DNA of 64,000 nt, taken from assembly GCA_016187945.1 (NCBI GenBank), contig JACPIT010000009.1:607837-671836 (forward strand), in the 5' to 3' direction. Made by a program: the position numbers and the translations under genes. Origin of the DNA: Opitutia bacterium (GTDB lineage Bacteria; Verrucomicrobiota; Verrucomicrobiia; Opitutales; Opitutaceae). Shown piece after piece: positions 26,890 to 34,177 of this stretch. Below the pieces are notes generated by a model that had not been told where the DNA came from, did not search any database, and saw nothing but the letters and a program-made list of their open reading frames with translations. Position 1 is the stretch's first letter. Each line of letters begins with the position of its first letter.

Positions 26890-27468
26890 TCACCGCGTCT
26901 GATACCACTTCGCGTCGCCCGGCTGGTGCTGCCAGTTTTCGATCAGCGGAAAAATTTCCTCCACCGTGTTCGCCACCGCGTATTTCACGCGGATCGTCTC
27001 GCGCATGAAATTCTCCGCGACGATCCGCTCGAAGAGCCGCAGCAGGTCGTCGTAGTAGCCATCCTGGTTGAAAATCACGATCGGCTTCTGCAGCACCTCG
27101 AGGTGCGCGAGCGTGAGGATTTCGAGCAACTCCTCGAGCGTGCCCCAACCGCCCGGCAGCGCGAGGAACGCGTCGGCGCGCGTCTCCATCAGCATCTTTC
27201 GTTCGCGCATCGTGATCACCGAGATCAGCTCGTCGGCCTCGGCGAACTCCAGCTCGCGCACTTTCATGAACTCCGGGATCACGCCCACGACGCGCCCGCC
27301 GCCGGACTTCGTCCCGCGCGCCACCGCTCCCATGAGCCCCGTCTTGCCGCCGCCGTAGACGAGCGCCCAGCCGCGCGCCGCGATCTCGCGCCCGGCCTGC
27401 TCCGCCGCCGCGAAATACCGCGGCTCTACCCGATCGCTCGACGCACAGTAAACGCACAGGGACTTCAT
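26890..27468 (-). CDS. LOG family protein (cytokinin riboside 5'-monophosphate phosphoribohydrolase-like)
   Basis: A 192-residue Rossmann-fold protein that opens MKSLCVYCASSDRVEPRY, with the YGGGKTGLMGAVA nucleotide loop and the family motif ALPGGWGTLEELLE (PGGxGTxxE). LOG proteins split the N-glycosidic bond of nucleoside monophosphates such as AMP or cytokinin ribotides; the physiological substrate here is unknown. The start at 27468 gives the usual N-terminal strand; upstream residues derive from a repeat. Confidence 0.9.
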   Translation of the reverse strand: MKSLCVYCASSDRVEPRYFAAAEQAGREIAARGWALVYGGGKTGLMGAVARGTKSGGGRVVGVIPEFMKVRELEFAEADELISVITMRERKMLMETRADAFLALPGGWGTLEELLEILTLAHLEVLQKPIVIFNQDGYYDDLLRLFERIVAENFMRETIRVKYAVANTVEEIFPLIENWQHQPGDAKWYQTR

Positions 27469-27481
27469 GGGAAACCTCTCT

Positions 27482-27564
27482 GAAACCACGGATTCCACGG
27501 ATTGCACGGATAATTTTCCGCGCTGGTCTCCGCCACCATCCGTGACATCCGTAATCCGTGGTTC
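27482..27564. repeat. Word-type inverted repeat (ACCACGGATT)
   Basis: GAAACCACGGATTCCACGGA and, in the other direction, CATCCGTAATCCGTGGTTC. It fills the 89 bp between the divergent LOG and GluQ genes and includes the GTG start codon of the latter. Confidence 0.7.
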
Positions 27565-28511
27565 AAAACCCGATCATCTACCGCGGCCGCCTCGCGCCCT
27601 CGCCCACGGGCTACCTGCACCTCGGCCACGCGCGCACGTTCTGGATCGCCCAACAACGCGCGCTCGCGGCCGGCGGCACGCTCATCCTCCGCAACGACGA
27701 CCTCGACGCCGCGCGCTGCCGCCCGGAGTTTGTCACCGCGATGCTCGCAGACCTCGCGTGGTTCGGCCTCCGTTGGACCGAAGGCCCCGACGTCGGAGGA
27801 CCGTGCGCGCCCTACGACCAAAGCAAACGTCTCGCGCACTACGCCGCCGCCTTCGAGGGCCTGCGCGCCGCCGGCGCGGTTTACCCGTGCACCTGTTCGC
27901 GCAAAGACGTCCAAGCCGCCGCCAGCGCGCCGCACGAAGTAGGGCCGGCTTCAGCAGCGCCGGTCTCCGACCGGCGACGGGGGAGCAACATCGAACCTCG
28001 CCGGTCGGAGACCGGCGCTACCGACGAGCCGCATTACCCGGGCACGTGCCGCCCCGAAAATCTCCCGCCCGAGCAGCGCCGCGAACGCGAGGCGCTCATG
28101 CGCCGCAGCCCCGACGAAGCGCGAGTCAACTGGCGCTTCCGCGTCCCCGACGGCGAAACGCTCACGTTCGCCGACGGCCACTTCGGCCCGCAACACCTGA
28201 TCGCCGGACGCGACATCTCCGACTTTCTCGTCTGGCGCAAAGACGGCACGCCGAGCTACCAGCTCGCCTGCGCCGTCGACGACGCCGCGATGCGCATCAC
28301 CGAAGTCGTGCGCGGCGCGGATCTCATCGTTTCGACTTTTCGCCAACTCCTCCTCTACCGCGCGCTCGGCGCACCGGCACCGGCGTTCCATCATTGCCCG
28401 CTCGTCACCGACGAGCATGGCGTCCGCCTCGCCAAACGCCACGACGCGCTCTCGCTCCGCGCCCTCCGCGCCGCCGGCCGCACCCCGGAAGAGTTGCGCG
28501 CCGCGTGGTAA
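27558..28511 (+). CDS. gluQ: Glutamyl-Q tRNA(Asp) synthetase with a repeat inserted in its zinc loop
   Basis: A 317-residue paralogue of the GluRS catalytic domain that glutamylates queuosine at position 34 of tRNA-Asp. The HIGH-like motif is PSPTGYLHLGHARTFW near residue 12, the KMSKS-like site is RLAKRHDALS near 293, and no anticodon-binding domain is present. The zinc site is recognisable as YPCTCSRKD (CxC) and HYPGTCRP (YxxxC). Between them lies a GTAG-type repeat in frame, adding about 28 residues (EVGPASAAPVSDRRRG and on). Whether the enzyme still folds is unknown. The start is GTG at 27558, within a word-type repeat. Confidence 0.9.
   Translation: MVQNPIIYRGRLAPSPTGYLHLGHARTFWIAQQRALAAGGTLILRNDDLDAARCRPEFVTAMLADLAWFGLRWTEGPDVGGPCAPYDQSKRLAHYAAAFEGLRAAGAVYPCTCSRKDVQAAASAPHEVGPASAAPVSDRRRGSNIEPRRSETGATDEPHYPGTCRPENLPPEQRREREALMRRSPDEARVNWRFRVPDGETLTFADGHFGPQHLIAGRDISDFLVWRKDGTPSYQLACAVDDAAMRITEVVRGADLIVSTFRQLLLYRALGAPAPAFHHCPLVTDEHGVRLAKRHDALSLRALRAAGRTPEELRAAW
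27939..28021. repeat. CCGGTC-family GTAG repeat inside gluQ
   Basis: GTAGGGCCGGCTTCAGCAGC and CGCCGGTCTCCGACCGGCG on the left, CGCCGGTCGGAGACCGGCGC then TAC on the right. It is in frame within gluQ. Confidence 0.88.
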
Positions 28512-28550
28512 TTCGCGATCGCCGAGCACGACCGCGCGTGCCCCACCGCT

Positions 28551-28910
28551 TCACTTCGCACCGTTGCGCCACGCCGCCGGCAGAATCGCGTCGGTGCCGA
28601 TGAGGTAGTTGCGGTAGTAGAGCCAGAAGATCAACGCGCCGAGGACAACGAGGAACGCCAGCTCGCCTGCGCCGCCGCCGGCCGAGCGGCTCGTGCGGCG
28701 CAGCGATTGCACGCACCACACGATCGCCGGCGCGATCGCGAAGGCCACGAGCGACGCCCCGAACAGCACCATGCTCATGATGAAGAGCGTCCGCAGCAGG
28801 CCGTCGGCGATGAGCTTCGCCTTGTAGGCGATGATCTCGTTCGCGAGATTCAGCAGCAGCAGGCAGCATGGGAGCACGTAGTATTTCTCGAGTGCGGCGG
28901 AGGCCTTCAT
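28551..28910 (-). CDS. Small membrane protein of unknown function
   Basis: A 119-residue protein with three or four hydrophobic helices: VLPCCLLLLNLANEIIAY, LFIMSMVLFGASLVAFAIAP (running into AIVWCV) and AFLVVLGALIFWLYY. I do not recognise a family. I chose the ATG at 28910 (MKASAALEKYYVLP); the longer frame upstream is Arg-rich and crosses a repeat. It is convergent with gluQ and divergent from the FmdB-like gene. Confidence 0.6.
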   Translation of the reverse strand: MKASAALEKYYVLPCCLLLLNLANEIIAYKAKLIADGLLRTLFIMSMVLFGASLVAFAIAPAIVWCVQSLRRTSRSAGGGAGELAFLVVLGALIFWLYYRNYLIGTDAILPAAWRNGAK

Positions 28911-29183
28911 GGAGGGAGGAGTGACGGTGAAAGGGAGAGGAAAATCGCCGGCGAGCACGTTTGCGCCAGGCCGCCGGAAATTTTCCGAACAAAATTCACC
29001 ACAAAGACACCGGCGCACAAAGCACAAACCAGCTCCGATCGTTGCGCCTCCGTGCCTTCGCCCGCGCGTTGGTCGCCCTGGCGCGAAGCCGGCGTCGGCG
29101 AGCAGCACTCCGCGCGACCCGCGCACTTGATTTCCGCACCGTCTCACTTTCACTCTCACCCGCACTCCTCACTCCTCACTCCC
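28911..29183. other. Intergenic region with word-type repeat arms
   Basis: Near 28911-28945 there is GGAGGAGTGACGGTGAAAGG and near 29144-29183 the approximate complement (CTCACTTTCACTCTCACCCG then CTCCTCACTCCTCACTCCC). A similar pair flanks the rlmJ/YhcH gap at 32893-33014. No gene is seen inside. Confidence 0.45.
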
Positions 29184-29435
29184 TTGGCCACCTACGTCTA
29201 CGAAACGATTCCCGAACAACCCGGCGAGACGCCGCGCCGTTTCGAATTCGTGCAGAGCATGAAGGACGCGCCGCTCGCGCGCGATCCGGCTACGGGCGTG
29301 CGCGTGCGCCGCGTCATCTCCGGCGGCTATGGTCTCATGGGCGTGAGCGAAAAAAACTCCACGTCCCCCGCCGCCGCGCCGTGCGCGCCGGGCTGCGCGT
29401 GTCACGCCGGCCCGCGCATCCCGCCCGTTTCCTGA
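29184..29435 (+). CDS. FmdB-like protein without zinc cysteines
   Basis: An 83-residue protein read from a TTG start (29184) as MATYVYETIPEQPGETPRRF. The frame continues FVQSMKDAPLARDP and VRRVISGGYGLMG, which lines up with FmdB zinc-ribbon proteins (PTYEYxCxxC, FEVxQSMxDxPL, VRRLISGG). Both CxxC pairs are absent, so it should not bind zinc in the usual way. A new cluster, PCAPGCACHAGP, lies at the C-terminus. No ATG is available near the conserved start. The DUF5069 gene follows two bases after the stop. Confidence 0.7.
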   Translation: MATYVYETIPEQPGETPRRFEFVQSMKDAPLARDPATGVRVRRVISGGYGLMGVSEKNSTSPAAAPCAPGCACHAGPRIPPVS

Positions 29436-29437
29436 CC

Positions 29438-29938
29438 ATGTCGAACGATCTCCACGCCGCCTACATCGCTCCCGCCGGCGCCGCGAAGGGCGCCATTTCC
29501 ATGGGTGCGCCCGATCTCACGCGTCACCCGCCGCGCAGCCCGCGCACGCGGCTCGGCGGCTACGTGCACCTGCCGCGCTTGATCGACAAGGCGCGCGCCC
29601 AGATCGCCGGCACGAACGGCGATTTCCACTTCGATTGCCCGATGGACAAACGCTTCTGGGCGTTCACCGGCATCGCGCCCGAGGCGATGTTTGCCGAAAT
29701 CGAATCCGGCAAGAGCGACAGCGAACTGCTCGCGTTCGTGCAGGCCAACACGCGGAAACATCCGAGCGAGATCGCCGAGTGGTCGCGCTGGTTCGAGCAA
29801 CTCACCCCAAGTGCTCCGGACTCGCGCGAATTCTTCAACGAGATCCACCGCAAGAACGCCCCGCAGCGCGAGGACATCGCCACTTGGTTCGACTGGCTGG
29901 AGCTGGACGACTACGTGACGTTCGGCGGAAGACCGTGA
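29438..29938 (+). CDS. DUF5069 domain protein
   Basis: A 166-residue protein. GGYVHLPRLIDKARAQIAGT near 45-65, FDCPMDKRFWAFTGI near 73-88 and the C-terminal FDWLELDDYVTFGG match the DUF5069 family, which is of unknown function. It is cytosolic by appearance. The tight link to the FmdB-like gene (two bases) suggests cotranscription. Confidence 0.8.
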   Translation: MSNDLHAAYIAPAGAAKGAISMGAPDLTRHPPRSPRTRLGGYVHLPRLIDKARAQIAGTNGDFHFDCPMDKRFWAFTGIAPEAMFAEIESGKSDSELLAFVQANTRKHPSEIAEWSRWFEQLTPSAPDSREFFNEIHRKNAPQREDIATWFDWLELDDYVTFGGRP

Positions 29939-29939
29939 C

Positions 29940-30078
29940 GAAATTTTCGATTTTGGATTTTGGATTTTCGATTGAGCCGGCGGGCCGTTGATCGCGATTT
30001 GGCTTTCGCCGCCCCGGCTTCCGCCAATCGAAAATCGAGTTCAGCCCGGAGGGCCTCGGCCATCAAAAATCGAAAATC
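29940..30078. repeat. Word-type inverted repeat (GATTTTGGATTTTCGATTG)
   Basis: TTTCGATTTTGGATTTTGGA and then TTTTCGATTG on the left; CAATCGAAAATCGAG and ATCAAAAATCGAAAATCTC on the right. It fills the gap between the convergent DUF5069 and MazG genes and could act as a bidirectional terminator. Confidence 0.65.
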
Positions 30079-30456
30079 TCAGAGTTCGGTATACTTGTCG
30101 GCCCGCCCGCGCGCTTTCTCGACCGGATACTTCGCGGCGTTTTGCGCGAGCTTGGCTTCGATCGCGGCGGCAAGATCGAGTTCGCTGATGTTGGCGAACT
30201 CCAGCGCGTAGATCACGACGTCGGCGATCTCGTCGGCGATCTTCTGGCGCTTTTTCGGATCGGCGACGACGGCCTGCGACGCCGCCGACTCGCTCCACAG
30301 AAAATGCTCCATCAACTCGCCCGCCTCGGCCGCGAGCGCCATGCTGAGGTTTTTCGGCGAGTGGAATTGCACCCAATCCCGCTCGCGCGCGAACGCCATC
30401 ACGCGCTCGCGCAGATCCGCCACCGTCGTGTGTTCGTCGCGCATCGGTTTCGTCAT
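30079..30456 (-). CDS. MazG-like nucleotide pyrophosphohydrolase
   Basis: A 125-residue all-alpha NTP pyrophosphatase. The metal-binding motif is MALAAEAGELMEHFLW (ExxE) plus the later KIADEIADVVIYALEFAN (ExxD). It corresponds to short MazG-like/RS21-C6 proteins that hydrolyse dCTP or modified nucleotides to the monophosphate, a house-cleaning role; the substrate is not readable. The first ATG of the frame is used. Confidence 0.9.
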   Translation of the reverse strand: MTKPMRDEHTTVADLRERVMAFARERDWVQFHSPKNLSMALAAEAGELMEHFLWSESAASQAVVADPKKRQKIADEIADVVIYALEFANISELDLAAAIEAKLAQNAAKYPVEKARGRADKYTEL

Positions 30457-30842
30457 GCGCGCACGCTGCCGCCGTCACGCGCGCGCGGCAAGGCGGCTGT
30501 GCGGTTGAGTCATAGCGGCCGTTGGCATGGTTCCGGCTGAAGAAACTTCTTGTTCACCCGATGCGTCTATGCATCGTCCGACTCAACTCACCCGAAATGG
30601 CTCTCGCCGCTAAAGTCCATCGCCACGCCCGCCGCACTGCGCTCACGCAGGCGGTCTCGTGCTTTGGCATGCAGCAAATGCTGCAACAGCGCCAGTGCGT
30701 CGCCATTTGGGTGAAACTCTCCGACGCGGGCTGCCTGGCCTGACGAGACCGAAACCAAGGTCAACGTCCTCAACCCAGGAGACCCGCCGGTGAAAACCGA
30801 CGAGCCCCGCTCATTCCCTTTTTCCACTTCTTCCTTTTTCCC
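30457..30842. other. Long intergenic region upstream of hsp20
   Basis: About 385 bp with no convincing ORF. The palindrome-rich stretch GCATGCAGCAAATGCTGCA near 30668 could form a small hairpin. The region should hold the promoter of the downstream small heat-shock gene, but I see no clear CIRCE element or standard promoter. Confidence 0.4.
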
Positions 30843-31235
30843 ATGCATACGATCATCCCAGCCCTCAACCGCTCCTCGACCGACGACGACAACGTCACGG
30901 TCGCGGACTTCCGTCAGCCTCGTTACGAGATCACGGAGCTCGCGCAGGCGCTGAAACTCGACGTCTACATTCCCGGCGTCGATCCCAGCCACGTGGACAT
31001 CACCACGCGCGGGCCGGACCTCGTGATCGTCGCGCGCAAGCCACACCTCGTGCGCCTGAACTGGCGCGCGCTCCACCTCGAAGCCGCGCAGCGCGACTAC
31101 GAGTTGAAGCTGCGCCTCGGCCACAGTTTCGACTTCGACGCGCTGCGGGCCGAGATGCGCGACGGCGTGCTAATGATCTTCGTGCCGAAACGTAATCTTT
31201 CGGTAACGCGCGCAGTTGCACGCCGCGTGGCATAG
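30843..31235 (+). CDS. Hsp20/alpha-crystallin small heat-shock protein
   Basis: A 130-residue protein. The alpha-crystallin domain starts near residue 38 (LKLDVYIPGVDPSHVDITTR) and ends with FDALRAEMRDGVLMIFVPKR, the A-x-x-x-x-G-V-L core of the family. Small heat-shock proteins form oligomers that hold unfolding proteins without ATP. The usual C-terminal IxI tail is not seen. The gene is isolated, with a long upstream region and a strong terminator downstream. Confidence 0.85.
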   Translation: MHTIIPALNRSSTDDDNVTVADFRQPRYEITELAQALKLDVYIPGVDPSHVDITTRGPDLVIVARKPHLVRLNWRALHLEAAQRDYELKLRLGHSFDFDALRAEMRDGVLMIFVPKRNLSVTRAVARRVA

Positions 31236-31305
31236 AACCGGCTATATCAAAAACACAGTTTCACTTCCCCCGCATAGCGGGGGTTTGGGGTAGATAACAG
31301 CAATG

Positions 31306-31342
31306 GCGGGCCGCCCAGGGGTGGGCGGCCCGCTTCTGTTTT
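31306..31342 (+). terminator. Rho-independent terminator after hsp20
   Basis: GCGGGCCGCCCA and TGGGCGGCCCGC form a perfect 12-bp stem with a short loop, followed by TTCTGTTTT. A smaller stem (CCCCCGCATAGCGGGGG) precedes it at about 31267. Confidence 0.8.
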
Positions 31343-32014
31343 CAGAGGGAAAATCGCGTGACGTTCATGTCACGACGCAGGCCGGTGGCCGAGACATCGA
31401 TTTCGTTCATCGCAGCGGCCTGCGCGCCCTCCGCGGCGCAAAAAAAGCGCCGACGATGCGTCGATGCAGGAGCGGCTTTACGCCGCGATTGGCTCGCAGC
31501 GCGCGCGCCGCGCTCGGATCGCGGCGTAAAGCCGCTCCTACAATTTTCGCGAGCGTGGGCTCGGGGTAGCACGGTGCTTCAGCTCGCGCTGATGCATTTT
31601 CGTCGCCGACAGAAAACCGCATGCCTTTTTCGCCCCCGCTCGCCTCCCCTGCCGCGCGCAAGCGTCGCATCGCGCACACGCATCGCCGCTGCGCACGTCG
31701 CCTCGTTGCTTCGCTGCATCATCGCTCGGAGATTCCCCCACACGGCTTTTTTTCCGGAACAAAACCACGCACGCCGGGTTCTGACTTCATCGTAGGAACT
31801 GCAACACATCCCATGACGCACTTCACCCAACGCTTCACCCGCGCCGCTTCCCCGGCCGGTTCCGCCAATCGAACGGCGGCGATGCGCGACGTGCTGTGGG
31901 GGCGTCCGGTTTTCCGCGCACCCCAACTGAACCCGCGTCTGCCGCTCGAGCCGCTGCCTTTCACGGCCCATCCCGTTACTCGTCGCTCCCGACCGGCGAA
32001 ATCCTCGCCGCTCC
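31343..32014. other. Gene-free region with repeats
   Basis: About 670 bp between the hsp20 terminator and rlmJ. It holds a GGAGCGGCTTTA inverted repeat (31465-31542) and a single GCGGTGCTT arm (31566). The remaining sequence has only short Arg/Pro-rich frames. Confidence 0.5.
31465..31542. repeat. Inverted repeat (GGAGCGGCTTTA family)
   Basis: TGCAGGAGCGGCTTTACGCC pairs with GGCGTAAAGCCGCTCCTACA. The left foot is GCAG rather than GTAG. Confidence 0.82.
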
Positions 32015-32890
32015 TCAGCGCTCCGGCACCGGCCAATTGACCCGCGCCTCGCCGCCCGCGTCCTGTTTCAGCCGCTCGGCCAGCACCGGCAACACGCGCC
32101 GGAACTCCTGATCGATCTGCCACGGTGGATTCAGCACGAGCAGCCCGCAACCCTTCATCCGCACCTGCGCGGAGTCGGCGGCGATCTGCAACTCCGCACA
32201 CAGCGCCGGCGGTGCGAACGGCGAATCCGCGACCTCCTTCAGGAAGCGATCGCTCTTCGCCCGCTCGGTGATCGGATACCAAATCGCGAACGTCCCGCTC
32301 GGGAAACGCGCGAGCGCCTCGCGCAACCCCGCGCGGATGTCGGCAAACTCGCTCGCGTTCTCGAACGGCGGATCGATGAGCACCAACGCGCGCTTCTCCG
32401 GCGGCGGCAGCATCGCCTTCAGCGCCGTGTAGCCGTCCATGCGCTGCACCGACACGCGGCGCTCGCGCCCGAAATCGATCGCGAGCGCCTCGGCGTCGTC
32501 TTCGCGCAACTCGCACAGCACCGCGCGATCCTGTGCGCGCAGCGCCGCCTGCACGATCCACGGCGAGCCGGGATAAAATTGCAGCTCATCCGCCCGGCCG
32601 CCGGCGCGCGCGTTGAACGCCCGCACGGCCGCGATGTAGGCCGCGAGATCGTCCGGCAAGTTCGCCGTCGCCCAAAACCGCCCGATCCCCTCCGGCCACT
32701 CGGGCGCGCGCTCGCGTCCGTCCGGCAGCAGCGTCGTCGTGTTCAGATCGTAGCCGCCGCGGCCGGCGTGCGTGTCGAGGTAGAGAAAACCCTTTTCCTT
32801 CCGCTGCATCGCCCGCACGAGCTGAAGCAGCAGCGCGTGCTTGAACACGTCCGCGTAGTTCCCCGCGTGGTAGTGATGCCGGTAATTCAT
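32015..32890 (-). CDS. rlmJ: 23S rRNA (adenine2030-N6)-methyltransferase RlmJ
   Basis: A 291-residue SAM-dependent methyltransferase. The N-terminus MNYRHHYHAGNYADVFKHAL is the hallmark of RlmJ, followed by FLYLDTHAGRGGYDL (SAM loop), the catalytic LVLIDPPFE and a C-terminal GCGLLVLNPPWQ. RlmJ methylates A2030 of 23S rRNA before ribosome assembly. The start at 32890 gives the canonical N-terminus; the frame upstream is Ser/Pro-rich and not conserved in character. Confidence 0.93.
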   Translation of the reverse strand: MNYRHHYHAGNYADVFKHALLLQLVRAMQRKEKGFLYLDTHAGRGGYDLNTTTLLPDGRERAPEWPEGIGRFWATANLPDDLAAYIAAVRAFNARAGGRADELQFYPGSPWIVQAALRAQDRAVLCELREDDAEALAIDFGRERRVSVQRMDGYTALKAMLPPPEKRALVLIDPPFENASEFADIRAGLREALARFPSGTFAIWYPITERAKSDRFLKEVADSPFAPPALCAELQIAADSAQVRMKGCGLLVLNPPWQIDQEFRRVLPVLAERLKQDAGGEARVNWPVPER

Positions 32891-33016
32891 GGATGGAGAG
32901 ACTGAGGGTGAAGGTGAAAGGGCCCGCGACGGCAATCCCTCTCACTCACGAGCGGCAACTTCCGCTCCGCGGCTCAGATTCACTCGCACATTCACTTTCC
33001 CTCTCATTTCCACTCC

Positions 33017-33514
33017 TCACTCTCCCACCGGCACTTTCACGACCGTCTTGTGCACGAGTTGCGCGCGGCCGTGCAGTTGGAGCGACGGCATGTGCCCGTC
33101 CGCCGGGAAAAACAGCGCGGCGTCGCCCGCGCGCATCGCCAGCCGCGAGGCGTGCGGCGTGTCGGCGTATTTCAACAGGTCGCGCTCCTCGCTGTAGTCC
33201 ATCGTCGGCGTGAGGCGCGCGATGTCTTCGACCTCCATCGCTTCCTCGCCGGCGATGATCACCTGCACGTCGATATACTTGCGGTGCGACTCGAAAAATC
33301 CCTCCGGGCGCGGCTTCGCCTGGTAAACCTGCTCCATCGCGAACGCCCCGCCGGCGAGTTCGACGCGCTCCGTCGTGCCCGGCGCGATCGCGAGGATACG
33401 CGCCTGCACCGGCGAGCCGGGTCGCAGCGCCTCGGCCACATAGGCGAAGGCGGCGGCGAATTTCTCCGCGGGTTGCTGCGCGCGCAGCGAGGCGAAAGGT
33501 CCGAATTGTGCCAT
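33017..33514 (-). CDS. YhcH/YjgK/YiaL family protein
   Basis: A 165-residue cupin-like protein. KYIDVQVIIAGEEAMEVEDI, DLLKYADTPHASRLAMRAGD and FFPADGHMPSLQ match the family pattern. Members are linked to sugar acid or sialic acid use; here no sugar genes are adjacent, so the role is open. His in the FFPADGHMP stretch and nearby acids may bind metal. Confidence 0.87.
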   Translation of the reverse strand: MAQFGPFASLRAQQPAEKFAAAFAYVAEALRPGSPVQARILAIAPGTTERVELAGGAFAMEQVYQAKPRPEGFFESHRKYIDVQVIIAGEEAMEVEDIARLTPTMDYSEERDLLKYADTPHASRLAMRAGDAALFFPADGHMPSLQLHGRAQLVHKTVVKVPVGE

Positions 33515-33706
33515 GCGCCGAGGATTGGACGCGCCGCGCGCGCGGCAAGAGCGTTCCACGTCTCCGCTCCCATGCCACGGGCGCTTTCCGGCGGTCCCGC
33601 CCGAAAAAAGTTCGAGGGGCGCGGCAGCTTCTGTCGTATTATCCGCCCGAACGCCGCCACGATGGCGTCGTTCACTCAACCTCCTACTCGAAGAACCCCG
33701 AAAAAA

Positions 33707-33904
33707 ATGAAGAACCTCACCCGCCTCCTCGCCACGCTTTTCGCCCTCTCGCTCGGCTCGTTCGCCTTCGCCGGCGACAACAAGGACCACAAGGAAGCCT
33801 GTAAGGATTGCAAAGACTGCAAGGAGTGCTGCAAGGACGGCCCCTGCGGCTGCAAGGCCGAGAAAGACGGCAAGAAAGAGGAAAAGAAGCCGGAGAAGAA
33901 GTAA
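33707..33904 (+). CDS. Small secreted Lys/Cys-rich protein
   Basis: A 65-residue protein. The signal peptide MKNLTRLLATLFALSLGSFA ends at FAFA|GD. The mature part of about 43 residues is Lys and Asp/Glu-rich with eight Cys in CKDCKDCKECCKDGPCGCK, then a KKEEKKPEKK tail. The Cys pattern suggests metal binding, for example of copper or other soft metals, but this is inference. The ATG follows a run of seven A. A strong terminator follows. Confidence 0.75.
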   Translation: MKNLTRLLATLFALSLGSFAFAGDNKDHKEACKDCKDCKECCKDGPCGCKAEKDGKKEEKKPEKK

Positions 33905-33936
33905 GCCCGGCCGCGAAATTCCTCTCGGAAATCTCA

Positions 33937-33964
33937 CCCGCTCGCCGGCGCGAGCGGGTTTTTT
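33937..33964 (+). terminator. Rho-independent terminator
   Basis: CCCGCTCG and CGAGCGGG form an 8-bp stem around CCGGCG, followed by six T. It lies 33 bp after the small secreted protein gene. Confidence 0.88.
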
Positions 33965-34177
33965 CGTCTCCCGGCGATTGCCTGAAGCAACGACTCCGTC
34001 CGCGCGATCGGCAGGGCACGACCGCTGCCGCGCCGCGAGCGCGTTTCGGCGGGCCTGCGTTCTCGGCCTACCTCCCGCGGCGTCACGCTTCTGAAAATGT
34101 CCGTAGGGCTGAAATCCTCTACGCCCGCGCCGGATTTCCGGTTGAGCCAACTCCGCGCTTCAGGTTGAATGCGCGGC

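Noticed and set aside
30665..30690. Sigma-54-like promoter (TTGGCATGCAGCAAATGCTGCA)
   Set aside because: The GG and GC pairs are not 10 bases apart as required; the stretch is better explained as a small palindrome.
30522..30743. 73-codon ORF upstream of hsp20
   Set aside because: Composition is mixed without domain or signal; more likely part of a long regulatory region.
31813..32040. 75-codon plus-strand ORF (starting MTHFTQRFTRAAS)
   Set aside because: It is Arg/Pro-rich, overlaps the 3' end of rlmJ on the other strand, and has no recognisable feature.
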